Assembly (NCBI GenBank): GCA_029008115.1
Contig: JAQXJC010000020.1
Span: 20,778 to 84,777 of the forward strand
Reading direction: 5' to 3'
From: Desulfovibrionaceae bacterium
GTDB lineage: Bacteria > Desulfobacterota > Desulfovibrionia > Desulfovibrionales > Desulfovibrionaceae
DNA length: 64,000 bases
In this document: positions 37,442-45,125 of the stretch, piece by piece
Layout: each line of letters begins with the position of its first letter
Position numbering within the stretch: position 1 is the first letter of the stretch
The notes under the pieces: generated by a model
Databases searched by the model: none
Told to the model about the DNA's origin: nothing
Seen by the model: only the letters and a program-made list of their open reading frames with translations
Translations under genes and position numbers: made by a program

Positions 37442-37969
37442 TTAGCTTTTGCCCGAAACCGGGCTGCCATCCACCGATTGCGCCCAGCGCACCAGCTGGG
37501 CATGCTGATTGCGTATTTCGGCGATGCGCGTTTCCGCCAGGGTCTCGCGCGCGGCCGAATACAAATCGAAGGCCAGCAGCGTGACGCTGTCCAGCCGAGA
37601 TTCCGCGTCCAGATACTCCGCCAGATCTTCCTTCTCCCGGCACAGGGGAAGGATGTGTTCGCGCAGCAGGGGCTTCATGAGGAAGAAGACCCCCAGGCCC
37701 TGACTGGGCGTATACTGCTGCACGGCACGCAGCCGCACGAAGCGGTCCAGGGCGTGCTTGATCTTTTGCGGCGTCACATGTTCGCCGGCGATCACGTCGT
37801 AGATGAGGCCGGCGGCTTCCTTGGTCATATCCCCCACCGGATTGGTGAAAGGATCGTTCTTTGTGCGCAAAAAGCCAGTCGTTTGAAGGGGATAGGTCGA
37901 ATAGACCGCATTGATCCACCCCTCGACGATGACAGCGCGCTGCTCACGGAAAATTTTTTGTACGTTCAT
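37442..37969 (-). CDS. RsbRD N-terminal-domain-like protein preceding dsrM
   Basis: 175 aa, wholly helical and soluble. The pattern FREQRAVIVEGWINAVYSTYP, FTNPVGDMTKEAAGLIYDVI and RFVRLRAVQQYTPSQGLGVFF fits the RsbRD/RsbT-coantagonist N-terminal sensor-like domain that sits at the head of dsrMKJOP clusters in several sulfate reducers. No STAS or kinase domain is attached. A sigma-70-like promoter is placed 30-60 bases upstream, making this the first gene of the operon. Function is unknown; a sensor or assembly role is inference. Its codon mix (ATT, TTT, CTT, TTG) is less biased than in the dsr genes behind it. Confidence 0.8.
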   Translation of the reverse strand: MNVQKIFREQRAVIVEGWINAVYSTYPLQTTGFLRTKNDPFTNPVGDMTKEAAGLIYDVIAGEHVTPQKIKHALDRFVRLRAVQQYTPSQGLGVFFLMKPLLREHILPLCREKEDLAEYLDAESRLDSVTLLAFDLYSAARETLAETRIAEIRNQHAQLVRWAQSVDGSPVSGKS

Positions 37970-38002
37970 GGCAGTACTTTGGCAAAAGGGTAAACGGGCA
38001 TT

Positions 38003-38031
38003 CCTATAAAGTGCCCGGCTTTTCTCGTCAA
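38003..38031 (-). promoter_or_regulatory. Candidate dsrMKJOP operon promoter
   Basis: On the minus strand TTGACG (38026-38031), 17-base spacer, TATAGG (38003-38008). Expected start near 37996, giving a leader of about 27 bases to the first ATG, which has no obvious Shine-Dalgarno. Confidence 0.6.
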
Positions 38032-38056
38032 GTTTTTCATCGTCCGGCGACGGCGG

Positions 38057-39034
38057 CTACGGGCAGGGCGCAGGGCCGCCGCACTGTCCGGCCACCTGGG
38101 GTTCCAGGGGCAGGACGGCGTCCGGTAACGTCTGGCCACCGGCCGGTGAAAATTCGATGACCGGCTCCTGTGCACGGGCAGGGGCCGGAGGCTGGGCCTG
38201 TTTTTTGAGCATGGCCGGCAGGCCGTGATACTCGAAAAACGGTACCGTACGGGAACCGGCATTGAAAATATGGGCCCGGTTGCGCTGCAGGCGCAGGCGC
38301 AGGCCCCACTGCCCCGGATGCAGGAACGCCCAGGGGCCCGGCTCCTCCACGTTCTGGCAGGCGGCCACGGCTTCCTTGAGGGTCTTGCCTTCTTCCAGCA
38401 GGAGCAGCATGCGCTCCACGCGGGCCACATCGGCATCGTTCTCCGCCACCGGACAGAAAGCAACGTCCACGCTGCCCGACAGGATGCCGATGCCTTCGCG
38501 GCAGGCCGAGCAGGACGGCGAGAAGAACATGCGCACCGTGGCCTGGTCGGAGTTCTCGCTGATGCTCCAGACCTCGCCCTGCATGCGCACTACCTGGCCC
38601 GCATTGACCACGAACAGCACCAGCCAGGCGCAAAGCAGGAGCGAACGTTCCTGCGGGCGTCTGTCGTCCCGGTGCAGCGCACGGCGGAAGAGCCAGTAGG
38701 TCAGGGCAAAAAAACAGGCCACTACCAGGCAGCTGACACAGGGGGAGGTCAGCGCCATGAGCAGCAGCAGACAAATATCGCCCAGCAGGGTCAGTCCCGC
38801 CAGGAAGTGCCCCGCCGGGACAGCGCCCAGCAGCGCAAGGCAGGCCAGCACGCCAAAAGCGGCCGTGCCGATCCACCACATGGAGAGACCGCCGATGACA
38901 AGGTCCTGGTACAGAGAGCAGCCCGCAGTGACGCAAAAGGCCACTTCGTTGCCCAATGCCGTCCAGATGCAGAAGAGCATACCCAGAAGGGCGGCCGCCA
39001 GTGCGCCGCCGGAGATGCCGTAGTCCTGTTTCAT
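38057..39034 (-). CDS. VKOR-thioredoxin fusion, disulfide-forming membrane protein
   Basis: 325 aa. The first ~150 residues are a four- to five-helix vitamin K epoxide reductase domain: FCVTAGCSLYQD gives the loop cysteines and SPCVSC the quinone-proximal CxxC. After a further membrane segment (LLLCAWLVLFVVNAGQVV) comes a thioredoxin-like domain with MFFSPSCSACREG (CxxC) facing the periplasm. The tail is proline-rich. Such fusions oxidise thiols of periplasmic proteins with quinone as acceptor. Start chosen at MKQDYG with GGAG 4 nt upstream. It sits between the dsr operon and sat with its own promoter. Confidence 0.85.
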   Translation of the reverse strand: MKQDYGISGGALAAALLGMLFCIWTALGNEVAFCVTAGCSLYQDLVIGGLSMWWIGTAAFGVLACLALLGAVPAGHFLAGLTLLGDICLLLLMALTSPCVSCLVVACFFALTYWLFRRALHRDDRRPQERSLLLCAWLVLFVVNAGQVVRMQGEVWSISENSDQATVRMFFSPSCSACREGIGILSGSVDVAFCPVAENDADVARVERMLLLLEEGKTLKEAVAACQNVEEPGPWAFLHPGQWGLRLRLQRNRAHIFNAGSRTVPFFEYHGLPAMLKKQAQPPAPARAQEPVIEFSPAGGQTLPDAVLPLEPQVAGQCGGPAPCP

Positions 39035-39083
39035 GGCTCTCCTTGGTAAAGGAACTACGTCCGGCAGATGCAGACGCACACCC

Positions 39084-39112
39084 TGTATACTCCATAATCC
39101 CGGACAGGTAAA
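39084..39112 (-). promoter_or_regulatory. Candidate promoter of the VKOR fusion gene
   Basis: Minus strand TTTACC (39107-39112), 17-base spacer, TATACA (39084-39089), about 50 bases before the ATG. Confidence 0.45.
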
Positions 39113-39438
39113 GGCATCTTGTCATGCCTGCCGGGAGTTGCGTTGTGTAATATGGCCATGATCTGGGCAAAGGGAAAAAATGGCTGTCTTGTTTCGGAAA
39201 CAAACAGAGCTGACAAGGATATCCTTATGTAAGGAAAAGAGGAAAAAAGAAAAATTTTTTTCCATTGCTGAGCAAGAGAGCCAAGTTGCAGTCATGACGC
39301 TTTCCTAAAAAAAGAACTGCATCATGGTGCGGGCGGCCTTCCTCGCAAGTCTTGCCTGATAAAGAACGGCCGTTGCATGAGGGAACATTGTGATTCCGTG
39401 CACGATGCCGGAAATACGAAAAGGCGGGCAGGCAGGGC
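39113..39438. other. Gene-free stretch between the VKOR gene and sat
   Basis: No open frame with protein-like features. The part from about 39220 to 39320 is purine-rich and low in GC (runs of A and a T8 run). Nothing else recognised. Confidence 0.5.
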
Positions 39439-39468
39439 AAAAAAAGGGGCGCCCCCGAAGGGGCGCCC
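39439..39468 (-). terminator. sat terminator
   Basis: Perfect 9-bp stem (39447-39455 with 39460-39468), CGAA/TTCG tetraloop, and A7 on the + strand, i.e. a T7 run after the hairpin on the minus strand. 35 bases past the sat stop. Confidence 0.9.
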
Positions 39469-39503
39469 GCTATCAGGATTTCGCTGGGAAAACCCGGCGA
39501 TGC

Positions 39504-40775
39504 TTACATGGTGGAACCGGAAGCAGCGCGCTGCATCTTGATTTCGACCTTTTCGGTCAGGCCGGAGTAGTATTCGCGCAGGATGGCGAGCACTTCTTCA
39601 CGACCGAAATGATCCGGCACTTCAGCGCCTTCGGACAGCATCTTACGCAGCTTGGTACCGGACAGGATGACGCGGTCTTCCTTGCTGTGGGGGCAGGTAC
39701 GCATGGAGGCCATGCCGTCGCACTTCTTGCAGTAGAAGGTCCAGTCGATCTTCATGGGTTCGCAGAGCAGGCGCTTGCCTTCTTCGGCGGGAGTGGGGAT
39801 CTTGTCGAAGATTTCCTGGGCTTCGAACATGCCGTAGAAGTCGCCCACACCGGCGTGGTCGCGGCCCACCAGCTGACGGTTGATACCGTAGTTCTGGCGG
39901 AAGGTGGCGTGCAGCAGGGCTTCACGAGGACCGGCGTAACGCATGTCCAGAGGATAGCCGGCCTGGATCACATGCTCGGGCACGAAGTACTTCTGCACCA
40001 GGGTGTCGATGCATTTCACGCGGACTTCGGCCGGGATGTCACCGGGTTTCAGGGCGCCCACCAGGGAGTGGATCACAACGCCGTCGCACACTTCCACGCC
40101 CAGCTTGGCCAGGTATTCGTGAGAGCGGTGCATGGGGTTACGCAGCTGCAGGGCGGCCACGTTCTTCCAGCCGCGTTCGTCCATCTTGGCACGCAGCTGA
40201 GCGGGGGTCATGTACACGCCGGGGAACTTTTCGGGGAATTCACCCTGGGACAGGACTTTCACGGGGCCGCCGATGTTGTATTCTTTCTGGCCCAGGACCA
40301 TCTTCACGCCGGGATGGTCATTGGGGGCCACTTCCCAGAACTTTTCGGAGTCAGGACCGCAGCCCTTGAACACCAGTTCGCATTCCCACTTCTTGTCGGC
40401 TTCGGTCATTTCGTAGATGTCTTCCACCTTCATGGTGGCCATCACCTGACCCTTGCGGACCAGGGCGACTTCTTCGCCGACCTTCAGGGCCTTGGCGTCG
40501 TCAGCGGACACGTCCAGGGTCACCGGCACGGGCCAGAAGGTACCGTCGGACAGCAGCATCTTTTCGCACACGCTCTTCCAGTCGGCCTTGTTCATGAAGC
40601 CGTTCAGGGGAGAGAAGCCACCGATGCCCATCATGATCAGGTCGCCCTTGGCGCGAGAGGAGATCTCAATCTGCTTCAGGCCGGCAGCCTTTTTCAGTTC
40701 TTCTTCCAACGCCGCGCCTTCCAGAAGACAACACACCAGGCCCTTGCCGCCATGAGGGGGTACCAGTTTGGACAT
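39504..40775 (-). CDS. sat: Sulfate adenylyltransferase (ATP sulfurylase)
   Basis: 423 aa, homo-oligomeric dissimilatory type. It activates sulfate with ATP to APS, the entry reaction of sulfate respiration. [17 protein letters not shown] is the QxRNxxHxxH ATP-binding motif, and [14 protein letters not shown] follows. The zinc site segment [18 protein letters not shown] is present. The start at [10 protein letters not shown] has GGAGG nine nt upstream; the 36-codon extension is rejected. Monocistronic, with its own terminator; codon use is strongly biased to C-ending codons, as expected for very high expression. Confidence 0.98.
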   Translation of the reverse strand: MSKLVPPHGGKGLVCCLLEGAALEEELKKAAGLKQIEISSRAKGDLIMMGIGGFSPLNGFMNKADWKSVCEKMLLSDGTFWPVPVTLDVSADDAKALKVGEEVALVRKGQVMATMKVEDIYEMTEADKKWECELVFKGCGPDSEKFWEVAPNDHPGVKMVLGQKEYNIGGPVKVLSQGEFPEKFPGVYMTPAQLRAKMDERGWKNVAALQLRNPMHRSHEYLAKLGVEVCDGVVIHSLVGALKPGDIPAEVRVKCIDTLVQKYFVPEHVIQAGYPLDMRYAGPREALLHATFRQNYGINRQLVGRDHAGVGDFYGMFEAQEIFDKIPTPAEEGKRLLCEPMKIDWTFYCKKCDGMASMRTCPHSKEDRVILSGTKLRKMLSEGAEVPDHFGREEVLAILREYYSGLTEKVEIKMQRAASGSTM

Positions 40776-41217
40776 TGAGAAATCCTCCATTTGATTTGTT
40801 GCTATACCGTTGCGCAAGTGGCGCATCCGTAACGTCTCTTTGTGAGTTACATCTTGTGAATAATCTAACAAAAAGTCAACCACCTTTCCGAATTTTTCAC
40901 GGAAACGACACGAAAAAGACGTAGCGGAAAACGGCTATCACATTGATTTACAACACAAAGAGTGCGAGAAAAATTTTATTGTGAAAATTGACGCGCACTC
41001 GGGCCCCATACCGTCCCGGCTGGCAGATCCCGGCACGATCATGGCCGGGGCTCCTGCCGGAGTTTGGGAGGAACATAGCATGGCCGCCAAAGCATGAAAA
41101 GGGGGCCTGCGGGCCTGCTGCTGTATCCTTTTCCCAGCCGTGCGGAAAACAAGGACAAATTCTTGCTGCCTCGTGCGCCCGCACACGGGGCGGGCGCCGT
41201 CCCGCCCCGCCGGACGC
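40776..41217. other. Upstream region of sat and 3' region of ccp
   Basis: The 200 bases next to sat (to about 40990) are AT-rich and must hold its promoter. A TTGACT-like -35 sits at 40876-40881 on the minus strand, but no matching -10 is seen at normal spacing. The remainder is GC-rich with no convincing gene. Confidence 0.4.
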
Positions 41218-41249
41218 AAAAAAGGCCCGGCACCACAAGGTGCCGGGCC
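41218..41249 (-). terminator. Terminator of the cytochrome c peroxidase gene
   Basis: Perfect 11-bp stem (41224-41234 with 41239-41249), 4-nt loop, with A6 on the + strand giving a T6 run on the minus strand. Confidence 0.9.
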
Positions 41250-41283
41250 GGGGATGCTGCGGGTCGTATCCGGTCAGGTCAGT

Positions 41284-42645
41284 TTAGCGGGCCACGGCCT
41301 CGCCCTGCACGGGACGGCCTTCATGCTGGCCGGTCAGGGTGCGCAGGAAGCCCACGATGAGGGCGCGGTCCTTCTGGGGCACGTCCAGGCCGGAGCAGTA
41401 GATGCCCATGATGCGCACGGCTTCGTCCAGAGTGGTCACGGTGCCGTCGTGCAGATAGGGATGGGTCAGCTCCACGTTGCGCAGGTTGGGCACCTTGAAG
41501 CGGTGCATGTCCTCTTCCTTGCCGCTGGCGTTGAAGCGGCCCTTGTCGGAACCCAGGGGCTTGCCGCCGCGGTCGGCGAAGTAGTCCTTCTTGAGGTCCA
41601 GATATTCGTAGGACTGGCCGCCCATGCTCTTGCCCACGTGGCAGGAGGCGCAGCGGTAGGCCTTGAAGCGCTCGTAGCCTTCCACTTCGGCGGCGGTCAG
41701 GGCGCTCTTGTCGCCGCGCAGCCAGCGGTCGAAGCGGCTGTCGGGCGAGATGAGGGTCTTTTCGTATTCGGCGATGGCGTTCGTGATGTTCTTGCCGGAC
41801 CAGCCGTCAGGATAGACGGCGCGGAACTTGGCGGTCAGTTCGGCATCGGCGGCCAGACGGGCCACGATCTCGTCCCAGTCCTTGCTGCCCATCTCGATGG
41901 GGTTCAGCGGCGGGCCACCGGCCTGTTCCTGCAGGTCGGCAGCGCGGCCGTCCCAGAACTGCACGAAGTTGAACACGGCATTGAAGGTGGTGGGGGCGTT
42001 CACATCGCCCAGCTGCTTGCGGATGCCTTCGGAGAAGCGGGCGTTGTCCGTGCCGGCCTTGTCCATGGCATGGCAGGTGGCGCAGGCCACGGTGCTGTCG
42101 GCGGAGAGGCGGGCATCGTTGAACAGGGTCTTGCCCAGGGCCACCTTGGCCTCGTCCATGGGCAGACGGTGGGGGATGGGCTGGATGGGCTCGTTGGCAT
42201 GCTCGGGAGCGGCGTCCGTGGCGTAGTGGGCCTTGCGGGTCTGGGCCACCCAGGTCAGGATGTCCTTCTTGTCCTGGTCGGACAGGCGGCTGCCCCAGTG
42301 CACCACGGCGAACTTGGCGGGCGGCATGGTGTCATTGAGGATGACCCATTCCATCTTGGCCAGCACGGTCTCGCCCACGGGGCGATCCTTGCGCTGCACC
42401 AGCTCCTGGTTGAGATCCATGGCGCGGATGCCGTCCCTGTAGTCTTTTTCGATGATGGCGCTGATGCCGGGGACCTTGGCATAGAACGGCAGGTCATAGC
42501 CGCGGGAGTGACAGGCCATGCACTTGTCCTGCACGATGCCAGAGACACTGGCGAACTTGTGCTTCACATCGTCCAGCCCCTGCGCCATGGCAGGGGTACA
42601 GGCCAGCAGCACGAGGGCCGCGGAAGCCAGCAGTTTTTCCTTCAT
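41284..42645 (-). CDS. Tri-heme cytochrome c peroxidase (CcpA/MauG family)
   Basis: 453 aa with a signal peptide (MKEKLLASAALVLLACTPAMA; a lipobox reading of LLAC is possible). An N-terminal mono-heme domain with CMACH (about residue 43) precedes the classic di-heme peroxidase part with CATCH and CASCH. The peroxidase motifs FNAVFNFVQFWDGRAADLQEQ and KVPNLRNVELTHPYLHDGTVTTLDEAV are clear. It would reduce hydrogen peroxide in the periplasm with electrons from a quinol or cytochrome through the third heme, as in E. coli YhjA-type enzymes. Single gene with own terminator and a long AT-rich upstream region. Confidence 0.92.
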   Translation of the reverse strand: MKEKLLASAALVLLACTPAMAQGLDDVKHKFASVSGIVQDKCMACHSRGYDLPFYAKVPGISAIIEKDYRDGIRAMDLNQELVQRKDRPVGETVLAKMEWVILNDTMPPAKFAVVHWGSRLSDQDKKDILTWVAQTRKAHYATDAAPEHANEPIQPIPHRLPMDEAKVALGKTLFNDARLSADSTVACATCHAMDKAGTDNARFSEGIRKQLGDVNAPTTFNAVFNFVQFWDGRAADLQEQAGGPPLNPIEMGSKDWDEIVARLAADAELTAKFRAVYPDGWSGKNITNAIAEYEKTLISPDSRFDRWLRGDKSALTAAEVEGYERFKAYRCASCHVGKSMGGQSYEYLDLKKDYFADRGGKPLGSDKGRFNASGKEEDMHRFKVPNLRNVELTHPYLHDGTVTTLDEAVRIMGIYCSGLDVPQKDRALIVGFLRTLTGQHEGRPVQGEAVAR

Positions 42646-42960
42646 ATCGTCCTCCTTGGGGGGCGATGCCGGGTCGGCATCACGGGGTTTGCCGGTGGCA
42701 GCAGGAGCTTTTTTTCACAAGTATTGCCGGAAGTCAACAGGAATTTTTACTATTAGATGGATAAGTTGTTATTTTCTGCATATTTTTTATGAAAGATTTT
42801 TGACTGTTCGTGCTGATGGATAATTATTCCAATTAGATAACTAATATTTTGCCATGGCCGTCTGCCCCGCCTGTCCCGCGTGCTCCGGAAAGGCCGCCTG
42901 CAGGGGATCCCGGCAAAAAAAGGGGGGAACAGGGGCTGTCCGGGCCTGGCGGTCGCCGGA
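42646..42960. promoter_or_regulatory. AT-rich upstream region of ccp
   Basis: Between about 42720 and 42855 GC content drops sharply compared with all neighbours. The 9-base direct repeat GATGGATAA occurs at 42756-42764 and 42815-42823. ATTAG-ATAA-CTAAT near 42832-42845 is an inverted repeat. On the minus strand TTGACT occurs near 42733-42738 without a good -10. The stretch holds no gene and is likely the control region of ccp. Confidence 0.45.
42817..42831. promoter_or_regulatory. Candidate Fur/PerR-like operator
   Basis: TGGATAATTATTCCA, a 15-base imperfect palindrome (five of seven pairs) with an ATAATTAT core resembling Fur/PerR-family boxes. It is about 170 bases before the peroxidase ATG. 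Confidence 0.25.
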
Positions 42961-42963
42961 CAC

Positions 42964-43000
42964 AAAAAAAGCAGGGCGCTCCCCGTGAGGAACGCCCTGC
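42964..43000 (-). terminator. ssb terminator
   Basis: GCAGGGCG/CGCCCTGC stem (42971-42978 with 42993-43000), inner TCC/GGA pairing, and A7 on the + strand giving T7 on the minus strand, 27 bases past the ssb stop. Confidence 0.85.
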
Positions 43001-43027
43001 CATATGCTCCAGATGCGGCATCCGTGC

Positions 43028-43552
43028 CTAGAAGGGCACTTCGTCCATGTTGGAAGCTTCGGAGGGGAAGGCGGGACCCAGATCGTCGTCGCGCTGCTGG
43101 GGCGCGGGACGGCGCGGGGCCTGGCGCTGGCCGCCGCCCATGTTGCCGCCGCGGGGAGCGCGGGGAGCGGGCGCAGGCGCACCATAGTCGTCTTCATAGC
43201 CGCCCATGTCGGCACGGGGGCCATCGCTGCGGCGATCCAGGAACTGGACGCGCTGGGCCTTGATCTCGGTGGTATAGCGGTCCTGGCCGTTCTGGTCCTG
43301 CCACTTGCGGGTCTGCAGGCTGCCTTCCACGTAGACGAGGCTGCCCTTGGTCAGGAAGTTGGCGCAGTTCTCGGCCTGACGCTGGAACACGGACACACGG
43401 TGCCATTCGGTACGTTCCACCTTGTTGCCGTCACGGTCCATGTAGGATTCGTCGGTGGCCACATTGAGGGTGGCCACAGGGGAACCGCTCTGGGTGTAGC
43501 GCAGTTCGGGGTCGCGGCCGAGGCGACCGATGATCATGACTTTGTTCAGCAT
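43028..43552 (-). CDS. ssb: Single-stranded DNA-binding protein
   Basis: 174 aa. The OB-fold starts LNKVMIIGRLGRDPELRYTQ, followed by WHRVSVFQRQAENCANFLTKG and YVEGSLQTRKWQDQNG. The tail is Gly/Pro/Arg-rich and ends in the acidic MDEVPF tip that binds partner proteins. GAGGA lies about 10 nt before the ATG; the longer frame is discarded. It is the last gene of a same-strand run beginning at accC. Confidence 0.96.
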   Translation of the reverse strand: MLNKVMIIGRLGRDPELRYTQSGSPVATLNVATDESYMDRDGNKVERTEWHRVSVFQRQAENCANFLTKGSLVYVEGSLQTRKWQDQNGQDRYTTEIKAQRVQFLDRRSDGPRADMGGYEDDYGAPAPAPRAPRGGNMGGGQRQAPRRPAPQQRDDDLGPAFPSEASNMDEVPF

Positions 43553-43589
43553 AGATTCTGTTCCTCGAACGGTTGTTCGTTGTACCGTC

Positions 43590-44375
43590 TCAGCGCAGGC
43601 CGAAAAGGCGCCGGAAGAAGGACGGTTTTTTGCGTTTGGGGCCGGAGCCTGCGGCAAGCAGGCTGTCTTCCATTTCGGTCAGGGCGTCTTCCAGGGCCTC
43701 GCTGGCGCGATGGGCGGCCCGGGGGGCATTGGCACGCAGGGCCGCATCCAGGCTGCAGCGCTGCGTAAGGGCATCGGCCAGAGCCTGTTTGAAGGGGGCC
43801 TGCTGCTCGGGCCAGCGGTCCTCGGCCATGCCCCGTTCCAGACGGTCCAGCAGGTCGCGGACACCGGCGCCGCCCACACCGGCATGGCCGAACGCCAGGA
43901 GACTGAGCCCGGGCCAGCTTTTTTCCAGCAGGCCGGAGTTCCAGGTGACGTCCACGGTGGCGATGCGGGCCACGGGCGTGGTCAGCGGGGGCCGGATGGC
44001 GGACTGCGTGAGCGTGGCCTCCAGCGTGTCCAGCAGGGCGGCCAGGGCCTGGAGGCCCGCGGCGGCGTCTTCGGCCTGCCAGCTGCCCAGGGCGTCCTCG
44101 CAGTGACGCGTCAGGTCGCACAGGGGGCGCAGACTGTCCAGCGTCAGGGGCGCCAGGTCGTCCACGTTGCGCATGGTCAGGCGGCTCAGGCATTGCGCCA
44201 GTTCCAGCAGGCAGGGCTCGGCCTGTGCTTCGGGCACGGCCAGCCAGGCCGCCACGTCCTCACCATAGGGACCGGCAGCCTTGCGGGCCAGGGCCAGCAG
44301 GGCGGGCCAGCGACGGGCCGTGAGCCCCTGGGGGCTGTCGGCGGCTTTCTGGCGGATCTGCAGTGCCTTGCCCAT
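43590..44375 (-). CDS. Hypothetical protein, 261 aa
   Basis: An Ala/Leu-rich, helical, soluble protein. I recognise no family. Features: an N-terminal basic helix, many leucine-alanine heptad-like runs (LLDTLEATLTQ), and a lysine/arginine-rich C-terminus KRKKPSFFRRLFGLR that could contact membrane or nucleic acid. It lies 6 bases behind the biotinyl-like gene and 37 bases before ssb. Its codon use is almost exclusively GCC, CTG, GTG, which differs from unexpressed-looking genes outside the 41-48 kb segment. Confidence 0.6.
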   Translation of the reverse strand: MGKALQIRQKAADSPQGLTARRWPALLALARKAAGPYGEDVAAWLAVPEAQAEPCLLELAQCLSRLTMRNVDDLAPLTLDSLRPLCDLTRHCEDALGSWQAEDAAAGLQALAALLDTLEATLTQSAIRPPLTTPVARIATVDVTWNSGLLEKSWPGLSLLAFGHAGVGGAGVRDLLDRLERGMAEDRWPEQQAPFKQALADALTQRCSLDAALRANAPRAAHRASEALEDALTEMEDSLLAAGSGPKRKKPSFFRRLFGLR

Positions 44376-44381
44376 GACGGT

Positions 44382-45032
44382 CTAGCCCTTTTCCGTCCAC
44401 TCGGTCTGGACGCGCATGATGACGTCCTGGATGACGGGCAGCTGGTCTTCGGGGCAGACGCCGATGAGGGGGGCGTCCGCATCCATGTTCTCGTTGTAGC
44501 TGAAGTAGACGGCGTAGATGACGCCCGTGGGGCCGCTGTAGTGCAGGGGCACCTCACGCTTCATGCGCGACATGATGAGCAGCTCCATGCCGTCGCGCAC
44601 CACCACGGAGTGGGCGTCCGCGGCGCGGATCTTCTTGTCCACCTCGGGGGTGAAGTAATACTTGGCCCGCTCGGGCGCGCGGAACAGGTACAGGGCCTTC
44701 TTGAGGATCTGGTGTTCCACTTCGCTGCGGGTGAGCATGTGGCGGATGACCATCAGGGGCGTGCCGGCCTCCACGAACATGCCTTCGAGCTGGCTGTGGA
44801 TTTTGCTGATGATGCCCTTTTCAGGCGAGCAGATGGGTTTGGGGTTGCGTTCGCGTTCCAGGGTGGCCAGGCGGGTGCCGGGCTTTTCCTTCCACTGGCC
44901 CTGGGGGCCGAGGACCTCGTCGCCTTCCTTGATGTCGGCGAAAGTTACCACGCCGGTGTGGGGCGTACGGATGACGATCTCGCGGTAGGGGGAGGCTTTT
45001 ATCTCATCCAGCAATGCGGAAATGTTGATCAT
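44382..45032 (-). CDS. Biotinyl/lipoyl-domain-like protein lacking the biotin lysine motif
   Basis: 216 aa. The N-terminal 90 residues have the two half-barrels of a biotinyl/lipoyl domain: RTPHTGVVTFADIKEGDEVLG, then SPEKGIISKIHSQLEGMF and EAGTPLMVI. The hairpin between them, where AMKM would carry biotin, reads LERERNPKPI, without that lysine. The C-terminal half (YYFTPEVDKKIRAADAHSVVV, PTGVIYAVYFSYNENM) is unrecognised. It sits directly behind the carboxyltransferase gene, so a structural or carrier-like role with the carboxylase is likely but unproven. Start has GGGAAAACCAC upstream. Confidence 0.65.
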   Translation of the reverse strand: MINISALLDEIKASPYREIVIRTPHTGVVTFADIKEGDEVLGPQGQWKEKPGTRLATLERERNPKPICSPEKGIISKIHSQLEGMFVEAGTPLMVIRHMLTRSEVEHQILKKALYLFRAPERAKYYFTPEVDKKIRAADAHSVVVRDGMELLIMSRMKREVPLHYSGPTGVIYAVYFSYNENMDADAPLIGVCPEDQLPVIQDVIMRVQTEWTEKG

Positions 45033-45125
45033 GTGGTTTTCCCGCTTTTTCGTTTGTCTTGGGTGGGGCCGCACCGTCAAGGGCGGCGAAAGGCGGGGCG
45101 GAAAGTCCGCCCCGCCGTCTGCTTG

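Noticed and set aside
40853..40881. sat promoter with TTGACT
   Set aside because: No acceptable -10 at 15-19 bases; the real promoter is probably nearby but cannot be pointed to.
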